This document shows positions 8,306-18,617 of a stretch of DNA of 64,000 nucleotides, in pieces. Source of the DNA: Cohnella ginsengisoli (GTDB lineage: Bacteria; Bacillota; Bacilli; Paenibacillales; Paenibacillaceae); the NCBI RefSeq assembly GCF_029525555.1, contig NZ_JAPDHZ010000002.1, forward strand, positions 1,463,868-1,527,867, given 5' to 3'. A program made the translations under genes and the position numbers. Positions within the stretch are counted from its first letter, which is position 1, and each line of letters starts with the position of its first letter. The notes beneath the pieces were generated by a model that ran no database searches, had not been told where the DNA came from, and saw nothing but the letters and a program-made list of their open reading frames with translations.

Positions 8306-9515
8306 TCATCCCATCTGTCCGTACAGCGTGAACATCGGCAGCATGATCGCAGCGACGATCGTCCCGACGAGCCCGGCCAGGAAGACGATGAGCAGCGGTT
8401 CAAGCAGCGACTTGAGCCGGTCGACGGTGTTCTCGACGTCCATCTCGTAGAAGTCGGCGATCTTCTCCAGCATCTGGTCGAGCGCGCCGGTCTCTTCGCC
8501 GATCGAGATCATCTGCGTGACCATCGGGGGAAATACCCACGATTGCTTGAGCGGCTCGGACAACGGATTGCCCTGGCGGAGCGAATCCGCGGACTTTCGG
8601 ATGTAGCCGCCGATGACGACGTTGTTGACGAGTTCCTCGACGATCTGCAGCGACTGGAGCACCGGCACCGAGCTCGCGTACAGCGAGGACAACGTGCGGG
8701 TCAACTGCGCGATCGCGCCCTTCTGCGCCAGCTTGCCGAAGATCGGCACCTTCAGCTTGCCGTAGTCGATCCAGTATCGCCCTTTATCCGTGCGCTTGGC
8801 GACCTGATGGGCGACGACGAGCGCGATCGCGCCGAGCAGCCACAGGTACCATTGATGCTCGATCGACTTGCTGAGCGCGAGCACCATGAGCGTGATGCCG
8901 GGCAGCTTCGCGTCCATCGACTCGAACATGGTCACGAACTGCGGTACGACGGCCTTCAGCAGGTAAATAACCGCGCCGATCGCCAGCACGCCCACGACGA
9001 GCGGATAAGTCATCGCCGACTTGATCTTTTCCCGGGTGACATGCTGCTTCTCCAGGAACTTGGCCAGCCGTTCCAGCGTGCCTTCGATATCGCCCGTCTC
9101 TTCGCCCGCGCGGATCATGCTGAGGAAGATGGCGGGAAAAATTTTCTTATGCTCGCCTGCCGACTGCGAGAACGACACGCCGCGCAACAGCCCCGTATGC
9201 ACGTCCAGCAACGCCTTTTTTGAGCGGCTTGCTCTCCGTCTGCTCGGCCAGAATGGCCGTCGCATCTACAATGCTGACGCCGGCGCGCATAAGTGTGGCA
9301 AACTGCCGGCAGTAGATGATGAAATGCTCGTGCTTGACCGGGTTGCCGATGTAGATGTCCGCATTAAGGAATGTCGTCTTCTGCTCATTGAGCGACAGCA
9401 CGACGAGGTTTCTCTTGCGCAGCTCGTCCATCGCCGCCGACTTGCTCGAGGCCGACAGCTTGCCTTTGATCTGACGTCCGGTCTGACTGCGAACCTGATA
9501 GAGGAAATCCGCCAT
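8306..9515 (-). CDS. pilC: type IV pilus inner-membrane platform protein PilC (frameshifted in this sequence)
   Basis: The N-terminal part (from ATG 9515, MADFLYQVRSQTGRQIKGKL, CRQFATLMRAGVSIVDA) and the C-terminal part (KALLDVHTGLLRGVSFSQSA ... AGLVGTIVAAIMLPMFTLY) lie in different frames. They rejoin if one base is removed from the T6 run at 9216-9221, giving 402 residues, the normal PilC length. Two GspF domains with membrane helices anchor the PilB and PilT motors. The start overlaps the pilT stop (TGATG). The break is probably a sequencing error (see findings). Confidence 0.9.
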
Positions 9516-10573
9516 CAGAGAACACCCGACTCAGCCAGATAAGCCCGCGCGTAGGCCGGCTCGACGGCGCCCGCTTGCAGCAGCTCCTTGATCGAGTTCT
9601 CCAGCGTATGCATGCCGAGCTGACGGCCGGTCTGCATGACGCTCTTGATCTGATGGATCTTCTCCGTACGGATCAGATTCGCCACCGCCGGCGTATTGAC
9701 CAGAATCTCCGTGGCGCATGCCCTGCCCCGGTTCTGCGTCCGCGGCAGCAGCCGCTGCGAGATGACTGCGACGAGCACCGCCGCGAGCTGGGCGCGAATC
9801 TGTCCCTGCTGATGCCCCGGGAACGCGTCGATGATCCGGTCGATCGTCTGCGGCGCGTCGGTCGTGTGCAGCGTCGCGAAAACAAGATGTCCGGTCTCTG
9901 CCGCCGTCACTGCGGCCGAGATCGTCTCCAGGTCGCGCATCTCGCCGACCAGGATGACGTCAGGGTCCTGCCGCAGCGCGGCGCGCAGTCCGTTGGCGAA
10001 GCTCTTGGTGTCGCTGCCGACTTCGCGCTGATCGATGATCGACGAACCGTGACCGTGCAAGTACTCGATCGGATCTTCCAGCGTTACGATGTGCTTTTTC
10101 TCGTGCGTGTTGATGTGCTTGATCATCGCGGCCAGCGTCGAGGACTTGCCGGAGCCTGTGGGTCCAGTCACCAGAATCAGCCCCTGCGGCTTGGCGGCGA
10201 GCGTGCTCAGAATCGGAGGCAGCTGCAGCTGCTCCAGCGTCGGAATCTGCGTCGGGATCGTCCGCACCGCGATGCTTACCTTGCCCCGCTGTCGATAAGC
10301 GTTCACCCGGAACCGCGACAGCCCTTCGAGTTCATAGGAAAAGTCCAGTTCTCCCGCTCGCTCGAAACGCTCCTTCTGCTCCTCATCGATGAGCGCCAGC
10401 GCCATGTGCGCCGCCTCGTCGGCCATCACCTTCTCCTTGCCGACGGGCTGCAGCTTGCCGTTCACCCGCAGGATCGGGGGCGAATCGACCGAGATATGCA
10501 GGTCGGACGCGCCGGCCTCGTGCGCCGCTCGCAGCAGGTCTACCATGCGGCTCTTCATCACAGCTGTCATCAT
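9515..10573 (-). CDS. pilT: pilus retraction ATPase PilT
   Basis: 352 residues. GspE/PilT-family hexameric ATPase: Walker A GPTGSGKS, Asp box LEDPIEYLHGHG, Walker B DPDVILVGEMRD, His box HLVFATLHTTDA, and the PilT C-terminal signature AIRRLI-like region ending LAESGVL. It depolymerises pili to drive twitching and DNA uptake. A ribosome site (GGAAGGGGG) lies just before the paired ATG codons at 10573. Lies between pilB and pilC with minimal gaps. Its presence indicates retractable pili and not a pure competence pseudopilus. Confidence 0.96.
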   Translation of the reverse strand: MMTAVMKSRMVDLLRAAHEAGASDLHISVDSPPILRVNGKLQPVGKEKVMADEAAHMALALIDEEQKERFERAGELDFSYELEGLSRFRVNAYRQRGKVSIAVRTIPTQIPTLEQLQLPPILSTLAAKPQGLILVTGPTGSGKSSTLAAMIKHINTHEKKHIVTLEDPIEYLHGHGSSIIDQREVGSDTKSFANGLRAALRQDPDVILVGEMRDLETISAAVTAAETGHLVFATLHTTDAPQTIDRIIDAFPGHQQGQIRAQLAAVLVAVISQRLLPRTQNRGRACATEILVNTPAVANLIRTEKIHQIKSVMQTGRQLGMHTLENSIKELLQAGAVEPAYARAYLAESGVL

Positions 10574-10586
10574 TTTCCCCCTTCCA

Positions 10587-12272
10587 CTAGTAGGCGACAG
10601 TCTCGCGAATGACTTCCTGAAGCGTCGTGATGCCGCCGAGCACCTTGGCGAAGCCGTCGTCCATCAGGCTGATCATGCCCTGCTCCGCCGCCGCGGTCCG
10701 AAGCTCCTCTACGGTCGCGTTCTCCGAGACCATCCGGCGCAGCGCGTCGTTCATGCCCAGCACTTCGTGGATGGCCACGCGTCCCCGGTAGCCCGTCTTG
10801 TTGCAGTTGCCGCAGCCCTTGCCCACATGGAGCTTGTCCGCCTGCAGGCCGCGTCCTTGGAGCAGCATCGCCTCCTGCTCGGTCGGCGCCTGCTCGGTCT
10901 TGCACTCCGGACAGATGCGGCGCACGAGCCGCTGGGCGACGACCCCGATGAGCGACGAAGCGACGAGGTAGGGCTCTACGCCCATGTCGCGCAGCCGGGT
11001 CACCGTGCTGATCGCATCGTTCGTGTGCAGGGTGGACAGCACGAGATGTCCCGTGAGCGAGGCGCGGATCGCGATCTCCGCCGTCTCCGTGTCCCGGATC
11101 TCGCCTACCATGACGATGTTCGGATCCTGACGAAGGATGGAGCGAAGGCCGGCCGCGAACGTCAACCCGATGGTCGGATTGACATGGACCTGATTGATGC
11201 CTTCGAGCTGGTATTCAACCGGATCTTCGACCGTGATGATGTTGGCGGCTTCCTGGTTCAAATGGTTCAGCGCGGAGTAGAGCGTCGTCGTTTTGCCGCT
11301 GCCGGTCGGCCCGGTGATGAGCAGAATGCCGTATGGGCGCTCGATCATTTCCCGGAAAATAGCCTGGTTGCGTTTGCCGAAGCCGAGCAGGTCGATCGAC
11401 TTCACCCCGGTGCTGAGATCCAGGAGCCGAAGCACGATCTTTTCCCCGTGAATCGTCGGCAGCGAGGAGACCCGGATATCGATCGTCCGATTGTCGAACG
11501 TCATCTTCATCCGGCCGTCCTGAGGCAAGCGCCGCTCGGCGATGTTTAACCTGGCCATGATCTTGAGGCGAGCGGTAATAAAGCCCTGCATTTGCTTCGG
11601 AATCGTCCGCTCCGTCCGCAGCACGCCGTCCAGCCGGTATCGGATCGACACGCTCGCCTCGCCGGGATCGACGTGTATATCCGATACTCGCAGCTGCATC
11701 GCCTGTTGAATCATTTGGTTGACAAGGCGTACGACGGGAGAGTCTTCGTTGGTAATCTCGGTCTCGCGGATCTCTTCCTGCGTCGTCGGAAGCTCGCCCA
11801 TGATCTGGCTCATCGAATCCTGCAGGCCGTAATGGCGGGCGATCGCGCGGTTGAGCTCGTCCCGGCTCGTAATGGCGGGCTCGATCCGGAACCCCGTGCT
11901 CATCCGCATCTCTTCGATCGCGAAGTAATCGAGCGGATCCGCCATCGCGACGAGCAGCTTGCCGCCTTCCTTATGGATCGGGATCGCCTGATAGCGCCTC
12001 GCCAGCGCTTCGGGAAGAATCTGCGTGATCGATGGCTCGATCTGGTATTTGAAAAGGCTGACATGCGGAATGCCGAGCTGGAATTCGAGCACTTCGATCA
12101 ATTGCTGTTCGTTGATATACCCCTGCGTGATGAGCAGGTCTCCCAGCTTCTGCTTCGTCTTGCGCTGCTCCTGGAGCGCTTCCTGAAGCTGCGCCTCGGA
12201 GATGATCTGGCTCTCGACTAGCAAGTCTCCCAATCTTTTCTTCACGATCGCCAATCCGATCACCCCTGACAC
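10587..12272 (-). CDS. pilB: pilus extension ATPase PilB
   Basis: About 550-561 residues. N-terminal MshEN domain (residues about 10-150, KRLGDLLVESQIISEAQLQE and QLGIPHVSLFKYQI), a region that in relatives can bind cyclic-di-GMP. Then the ATPase: Walker A GPTGSGKTTTLYSALNHL, Asp box VEDPVEYQLEGINQ, Walker B DPNIVMVGEIRDTETAE, His box HLVLSTLHTND and a zinc motif CPEC...CGNCNKTGYRG. Powers pilin polymerisation. First gene of the operon. Start uncertain: GTG or TTG codons just inside (about 12254-12245) have comparable ribosome sites. Confidence 0.95.
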   Translation of the reverse strand: MSGVIGLAIVKKRLGDLLVESQIISEAQLQEALQEQRKTKQKLGDLLITQGYINEQQLIEVLEFQLGIPHVSLFKYQIEPSITQILPEALARRYQAIPIHKEGGKLLVAMADPLDYFAIEEMRMSTGFRIEPAITSRDELNRAIARHYGLQDSMSQIMGELPTTQEEIRETEITNEDSPVVRLVNQMIQQAMQLRVSDIHVDPGEASVSIRYRLDGVLRTERTIPKQMQGFITARLKIMARLNIAERRLPQDGRMKMTFDNRTIDIRVSSLPTIHGEKIVLRLLDLSTGVKSIDLLGFGKRNQAIFREMIERPYGILLITGPTGSGKTTTLYSALNHLNQEAANIITVEDPVEYQLEGINQVHVNPTIGLTFAAGLRSILRQDPNIVMVGEIRDTETAEIAIRASLTGHLVLSTLHTNDAISTVTRLRDMGVEPYLVASSLIGVVAQRLVRRICPECKTEQAPTEQEAMLLQGRGLQADKLHVGKGCGNCNKTGYRGRVAIHEVLGMNDALRRMVSENATVEELRTAAAEQGMISLMDDGFAKVLGGITTLQEVIRETVAY

Positions 12273-12370
12273 TAGTCCGATAGTCCTGCATCTATATGTT
12301 TAATGTCTTAGGAATTTCCAGTGAAATTAATGATACCAGCCGACATTTTTCCAAGTTCTTTCTCAGAAGG

Positions 12371-12400
12371 ATTATATATTGTCGTATAATGAAAAGACAA
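12371..12400 (-). promoter_or_regulatory. likely promoter of the pilB-pilO operon
   Basis: Minus strand: TTGTCT (12395-12400), 18-base spacer, perfect TATAAT (12371-12376). It would give a leader of roughly 90 nt before pilB. The intergenic stretch 12273-12581 is AT-rich and holds no convincing gene; a 70-codon minus ORF there lacks a ribosome site. Confidence 0.6.
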
Positions 12401-12442
12401 GCAGCTTTTTGTGGCATAATTATCCATAACGCGACATGAAAT

Positions 12443-12472
12443 TTGTTCAGTAATTTTTCAGAAGAATATGGT
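12443..12472 (+). promoter_or_regulatory. weak candidate promoter for the Ig-like-repeat protein
   Basis: Plus strand: TTGTTC (12443-12448), 18-base spacer, TATGGT (12467-12472), 110 bp before the start codon. A TAAAAT also lies at 12472-12477, badly spaced. Weak evidence. Confidence 0.3.
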
Positions 12473-12581
12473 AAAATCGTTTCGGAGAGTTCTAGGTCTA
12501 TCATCCTATTTATGTCATAATTTCGTTTTCAACTCACTTATTCAACGATTGCGCTCAGATAAAACCACGTAGGGGAAAAAG

Positions 12582-15500
12582 ATGTCGCGAGTTCGGAAAT
12601 GGTTGAGCTTGGCATTGGCGACCGTTCTAATCTTCGGAGGCTTGCCGTTAACCGGACTTGGGCCGGCTCATTCGCATGCGGCTACGTACACGATCGTTAC
12701 GCTCACCGGAACGACGTCGAACAATGCCTTTCAGAACGTCGTATTGAACGGCACGCAGTTGCAGTTTGGGACCGGGACCGCGGCCAAATTCGTCATGACC
12801 GATTGGGGCGACGGCACCGTCTCGCTGCGCGCGCAGGCGAACGGCATGTTCGTCACGGCCAGCGGGACGAATGACTTGACCGCCACTGCCACTGCGGTCA
12901 AAATAACCGAGACCTTCAAAAAAGAATCTTCCGGCAGCGCGTTTACGTTAAAATCCCTTTCGAACGGCAAGTACTTGACGACCTCATCCCCTAACAACGG
13001 AAATAACGCAACTACGACCATTAAAGCCAGCAGCGACACGGCGACGGATGCCAAACAAAAATTCAATATCACCGACGTCTCCCCCGCCTCCTCCAAGCAG
13101 GAGATCCGCGTGCTTGAAATCACGGACGACGGCACGTCGGATCTGTTGCCCATTCTGGGCAGCTACAACAATCCGGTCATCAAGATCGACTCCATCCGGA
13201 TGAAGCAGTTCGTCGCGCAGCGGGACGAGCTCGACGGTCGCTACGACGCGATTTATATCGGGAAAGGCGCCTACAACGCCACGCTCGTATCGACCAGCGG
13301 CCAGAACCACGATACCAAAAGCATCATGAACGACATCACCAACTTAAAAATGGGAGAAATCCAGAAATATTATATCGATCGCGGACTGCCCGTCATTGTT
13401 TATAGCCAAAAAACGAGTTCTTCCGCGAGCGGCGCCTTGTACCAGAACAAAGCGGGCATTTTGAATGCCGCCTTCTTGCCCTATGCGACCGCCCTTTCCG
13501 GGTCGGGCGATAAGTTCGTCCCCGCCTCGAACAAAAGCAACGTGATTTTCGTCGGCGATTCGAGCATAGATAGCGCCGGCAATTTTCTGACGAAGACCGA
13601 TCTGATCAACCGCTCTGCAGAACGGCCTCGCCTTGTCGTAACCGGCAAGCCGATCGATTATACCGTCAATCAGAATCAAATCTACGTGGCAGGGGATACG
13701 CTCACCTATACGTTCGACGTAGCCAATGTCGGCAACATCGCCCAGCGGAGCATGACCGCCAACCTGTATATCGGCATCGACAGCGTGCTGAAGTTCGATT
13801 CGAACAACCTGATCGTCTCGCAGCCCGTGACGTCTACGACCGGCAATACGCTCACCTTCCGTCTGCCCAAAGGCTACTCGGGCGTCCACTATTGGAAGCT
13901 CGAGCTCGTCGATCAAGGCAGCAAGCTGAAGGATATCCAAAGCGGCGTGCTCCGATTCCGCGACGAAGTCACGAAGATCAACGTCCTGCAGGTCGTGACC
14001 TCCAACGCGGACACGACCAGCAGCCTGCTCAAGAGCAATAACATGAATCAAAGCTATCTCAAGACGGAAGACTACGAGATCGCCATCACAGTCATGTCCA
14101 TGAACAACTTCAACAACAGCGGCTACGCTAGGCTCAACGGTTACTACGACATGCTGATCTTCGGCTTCGCGGACTCCTACAACGGAGGCGCCAACATCAG
14201 CGCAACCGCCGCCGCCGCAGTCAATGCCTATATCGCCACGGGGCAAAGCGTCATGTTCACGCACGATACGATCTACCAAGGCAGCTCGAATTGGATCAGC
14301 TACTTCCAGACGGCGACCGGCCAATTAAGCCCGATGACCAACATGGGCCTCAATGCGCCGAACCAATCGACGACGACCAAAAAGGTAAACGACGGCCTGC
14401 TGACCCGATTCCCTTTTAACATCAGCAGCAATATTGCCTTGGTCAATACGACGCACGACCAATACTTCGGCCTCAAGCTCGAAGATCCTGAATTGATCCC
14501 GTGGTACAACATCACGGGCGGCCCGCGGGACGACGACGACAGCTGGAACCACTACTATACGTACTCTTACGGCAACGTCACCTATTCGGGTACCGGACAT
14601 ACGAACCACGACTTCCCCGACTGGGAGCAGCGTCTGTTCGTCAATACGATGTACCGGGCGTTTATCGGATCGAACCATGCGCCGATCGTGAACGTCAGCA
14701 CGCCTACGAACTACGCGGATACCGGCAAAATTATTCCGTCGTACAACAAGGTGCTGCTCAGCTATACGCCGCAGGACTACGACGTCATCGACCGTTCGCT
14801 TAGCACGGCCGTCACGTTCAAGTACCGGGCCGGCGCCTCGGACGCCTGGACCGAAAAGCAGGTCAAAGCGTATACCGACGTCAAAACCGGCGAGATCGTC
14901 ACCGAGTCGTACGACAATCCGCTCCCGAACGGCGGCGAACTGGTCATTTACGTCACGGCCAAGGACAAGAGCGGCGCCAGCACGACCCAGACGATCACGA
15001 CCAAGGTCGTGAAGGTGACCGCCAACGTCGACCTGAGCCGTACGCTTTCTGCCAACGTCGTGAACAACCAGGTAGAAAAGAACGTGCCGTTTACGATGAC
15101 TTACACGGTCACGCCGAAAAATATTCCTTATCAAAACGGCATTAGCGCCGATGACTTGGTCATCAAGAACTTCAAGCTGGACGAGAAGCTGCCTGCCAAT
15201 CTTGAAGTGATCGCGGCCGACGCATCGCCTCTGCTGCTGAATCCGGCCGTCACCGGCACGCTCGCGGCAGGTTACAAGCTTACCGGCTCGTTGGCCGACA
15301 TCCAATACCGGCTGAGCCAGGACGGCAAAAACTTCATTGCCGACCCCGTCAGCTTCACGGTGAAGGTCACGCCGAAGCAGAACGGCAGCTACCTGCTCGA
15401 CAATTCGTATCTGAACTTCACGGACTTCTACGTGAACGGCGCCATCGTCACGAAGGATATCGAACGCAGCCTGCAGTTCCAGCCTTATCAGATTCAAGCG

Positions 15501-18500
15501 GTCACCAAAATGGCCAGCCTGAGTCTATCTGACACGGTCATCGCCAAAGGCGACGAGTCGATCCTGACGCCCGTCATCGGTCCAGACGATACGTCCAACA
15601 AGACGCTGACCTGGACGGCCGATCATCCTGAGCTGGTGACGGTCGACGCCAAAGGCGTCATCAAGGGCATCGCCGAAGGCACGGCCAAGATTACGGCGAC
15701 GGCAACGGACGGGAGCGGATTGACCGCCGTATCGAACGTGACGGTCGTCGTGCCGGGCATCAACATCGTCGGACCGAATACGGTCAACGTCGACGACACG
15801 ATCAATCTCGAAGCCAAGCTCATTCTGGCGAACGAGACGCTGACCGGGCTCACCTGGTCCGTCGGCTCCGGCCAATCCGCGACCGGCGAGCTCGGCAGCG
15901 GCGCCGACGATATGAAAAAGACGCTGACCGGCTTTAATGCCGGCCCGATCGACATCACGGTCGTCGCCACGACCAGCAAAGGCAAGACCTACACCAAGAC
16001 TTATCGCGTGACGGTCATTCAACCGATCCAATTGACGCTCCCTTCGGACATTCATATCGGACTCGGCACGGAATGGAAGCGGGATCTGTGGAACGCCGCG
16101 CTCGGCGTGACGCCGGAGGCGAGCAAGTCCGGCATTCAGAGCTATACGACGTGGACGAGCAGCGACGCGTCCACCGTAGAGGCCGGAGCGAACAATGGCG
16201 TCGTCATCGGCAAAAAAGACCGGCTTCGTCACGGTCGGCGCTTCCTACCAGAAAAATCCGAAGACGACGCCGGTCACGGCATCGACGCGCGTCACGGTCG
16301 TAGACTTAAGCGTGCCTGAACAAGTCACGCTGGGCAAAGGCAAGACGCTGGACGTCAAAGCTTTGGTCGGCGCAGCGCCTGTCGACGTTAGTTCGGTGGT
16401 ATTGAGCCGTCTGACCTGGACCGACGAGAGCGGTAAAAACTTCGCGTCCGTCGGCGCATCGACCGGGATCGTCACGGGCACCGCCGCTGGCGTTGAAAAC
16501 GTCACGGTGACGTATCGCCAGACGGACGGCGGACCGATCGTCATCCAGAAGACGATCCAGGTGAACGTGGTGGATATTAGCGGCCCGTCCGACGTCCTTG
16601 TCGCCAAGGGAGACAAGATGGATCTGGCCGCACTGATTCAAGTCTTGCCAGGGAGCCTGGAAACGGGCATCCGGGAGCATCTGAGCTGGAGCAGCGAGGC
16701 TGCCGGCACGGCCCTAGTCGGACAGGACGGGGTAGCGACCGGCAAGGGAGCGGGCACGACGAAGATCACGGTGTCGTACAGAGAAAAGCCGGACGGCCCA
16801 GTCATAGCGCAATGGACCATAAACGTTCATGTGGTCGACCTGTCGCTCAAGGATAGCGTCACGCTTGCCGTCGGCGGCAGCTACGACCTGAATGGCGCGA
16901 TCGTCACCGCCAATCCGTCGAGTATCGCGAAGGATTTGAAATGGAGCGACGAACCCGGAAAAACCTATGCGTCCGTAGACGCCGTTACCGGGATTGTCAC
17001 CGGCAGCGCCCCCGGCTCCGAAACGATCACGGTGACTTACGCCCTGCCGGGAAGCAGCAATACGACCATCGCGAAGACGATTGCCGTTAACGTCGTTAAG
17101 CTCGACGGCCGTACGGCGACGATCCCCGTCGGCATGACCGTCGACCTGAAGGATCTGCTGGCGATCAAGCCCGAATCGCTCGAATCCCAGATCAAAGCCT
17201 CCGTAACCTGGAGCGAAGACGTAACGAACAGCACGATCACGGTCAGCAACAGCACGGCGACGGGCAAACGCGTCGGGAAGGAATCGGTTGCCGCATCCTA
17301 TAGGCCCGATCCGGCACGCCCGTCGATCGATACGAGCGTGCAAGTCGAAGTCATCCCCGTGACGCTCGATCTGCCGCAAACGCTGACGATCGGGCTCTGG
17401 TCGGAAGATTTGCAGCACGATTTCGATCTTTCGGACAGGCTGGGGATCAAACCGGTGGAATGGAGCGATTCGATAAAGCCGTATATCGCCTGGTCGAATA
17501 CGGACGCGGGGGAAAAGGTCGGTTTAAGCGGCAGCACCATCAAAGGCCTTCAAGCGGGCAACGAGCATATCAGCGCCGTCTATGCGAATCCGGCTGCGCC
17601 TGATTATACCGCTTCGGGCACCGTCAATATTCGCGTCGTCGGGCTGTCGTTCGACGGACCGATCACGATCGGCAATACGATGAGCGAATCGCTCGCCTCG
17701 CAAATCAAGATCGAACCCGAGGCGCGCCGGGACGAGATTCTGCCGCAGCTTCACTGGTCGGTCGAGTCTGGCAGCCAATATCTCACCGTATCGGACACGG
17801 GCCCAAGCAAAGGCACGGTCACGGGAGAGACGCCGGACAACAAGCCCGGTAAAGGCGTCATTCTCGTGACCTATGCGCCGGAGGATGCCGTCGCGATCAT
17901 TACAGCCAAGATCGAAGTGAACGTCGATCCCGTCTATCTGGGCCCGCCGACATCGATGACGGTTCGCTGGAATCAGCCGGCGATCGACCTCTTGCAGGAC
18001 GATACGCTCTCCAAGCTGCCGGCGGACATGAAGAGCAAGCTGCATTGGACGATCAAGGACGACAATAAGTCCGTGCTGACGGGCAGCAGCCTGAATCCGA
18101 GCAAGACGGGCACCGCCACCGTCACGGTCGCATACCGCAAGACGGACGCGGGTCCCGACATCGCGAAGCGAGTGTTCACGATTAATATTGTCGAGCTTTC
18201 GCTGCCCGCCTCTCTCTCGGTCGCATCGGGAGCGACCTACGACCTCAAGCCCAGTCCGCTCAGCACGGTAGACAAGCTCGGCATCCTGCCGACGTCAGGG
18301 CAAGTGCACGATGCGATCGCCGGAAATATCAAATGGAGCGACGAAGGCAAAAATAACTTGACGGTTGATAACGCCGGAATCATCACGGCCAAAACGAACA
18401 ACAGCAAATATCCCGTCACCGAGACCGTCACGGTTAGCTACAAGCCAAGCGACGGCGCGGAGATCAAAGCTTCCGTTATCGTCTCGGTGCTGCCGGCCGT

Positions 18501-18537
18501 ACAGAACAAACCGACGTACGGCGGCAATAAGTATTAA
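12582..18537 (+). CDS. giant secreted protein with beta-trefoil-like and Ig-like (BIG2) repeats (frameshifted)
   Basis: The two halves (12582-16319 and 16195-18537) join if one base is removed from the A6 run at 16212-16217, giving about 1,984 residues. Signal peptide 1-33 (LSLALATVLIFGGLPLTG). Residues about 35-165 look like a fascin/ricin-type trefoil (WGDGTVSLRAQANGMFVTAS). Residues about 170-700 resemble DUF5057 (weak recollection). From about 970 a BIG2 domain (LTWTADHPELVTVDAKGVIK) and about nine further repeats of 80-100 residues follow. No LPXTG or SLH anchor is seen. Divergent from pilB and convergent with the minor pilins, so a pilus-associated adhesin is a reasonable inference. Ribosome site AGGGGAAAAAG before ATG. 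Confidence 0.85.
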
Positions 18538-18557
18538 TCGAATCGCATACGACGCAA

Positions 18558-18594
18558 GCAAAGAGCCCCTCATTCGAGGGGCTCTTTGCTTTGC
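18558..18594. terminator. bidirectional terminator between the giant gene and the minor pilins
   Basis: Perfect GAGCCCCTC / GAGGGGCTC stem with a 4-nt loop, flanked by AAAGA on one side and TTTGCTTTGCTT on the other. It serves both converging genes. Confidence 0.85.
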
Positions 18595-18617
18595 TTATAA
18601 TTTTACGCCATGCCTAG

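Noticed and set aside
9216..9221. Programmed ribosomal frameshift in pilC at AAAAAAG
   Set aside because: The needed shift is +1 while this heptamer type promotes -1 slippage, no stimulatory structure is evident, and the same one-base surplus occurs at eleven other runs in unrelated genes.
12292..12504. 70-codon ORF in the AT-rich gap between pilB and the giant gene
   Set aside because: No ribosome site, no similarity, and it overlaps the likely promoter.
12582..18537. Minus-strand ORFs of 235-390 codons inside the giant gene
   Set aside because: Shadows of a GC-rich repeat protein; Arg/Asp/Val-rich without any domain, while the plus strand has signal peptide and Ig-like motifs.
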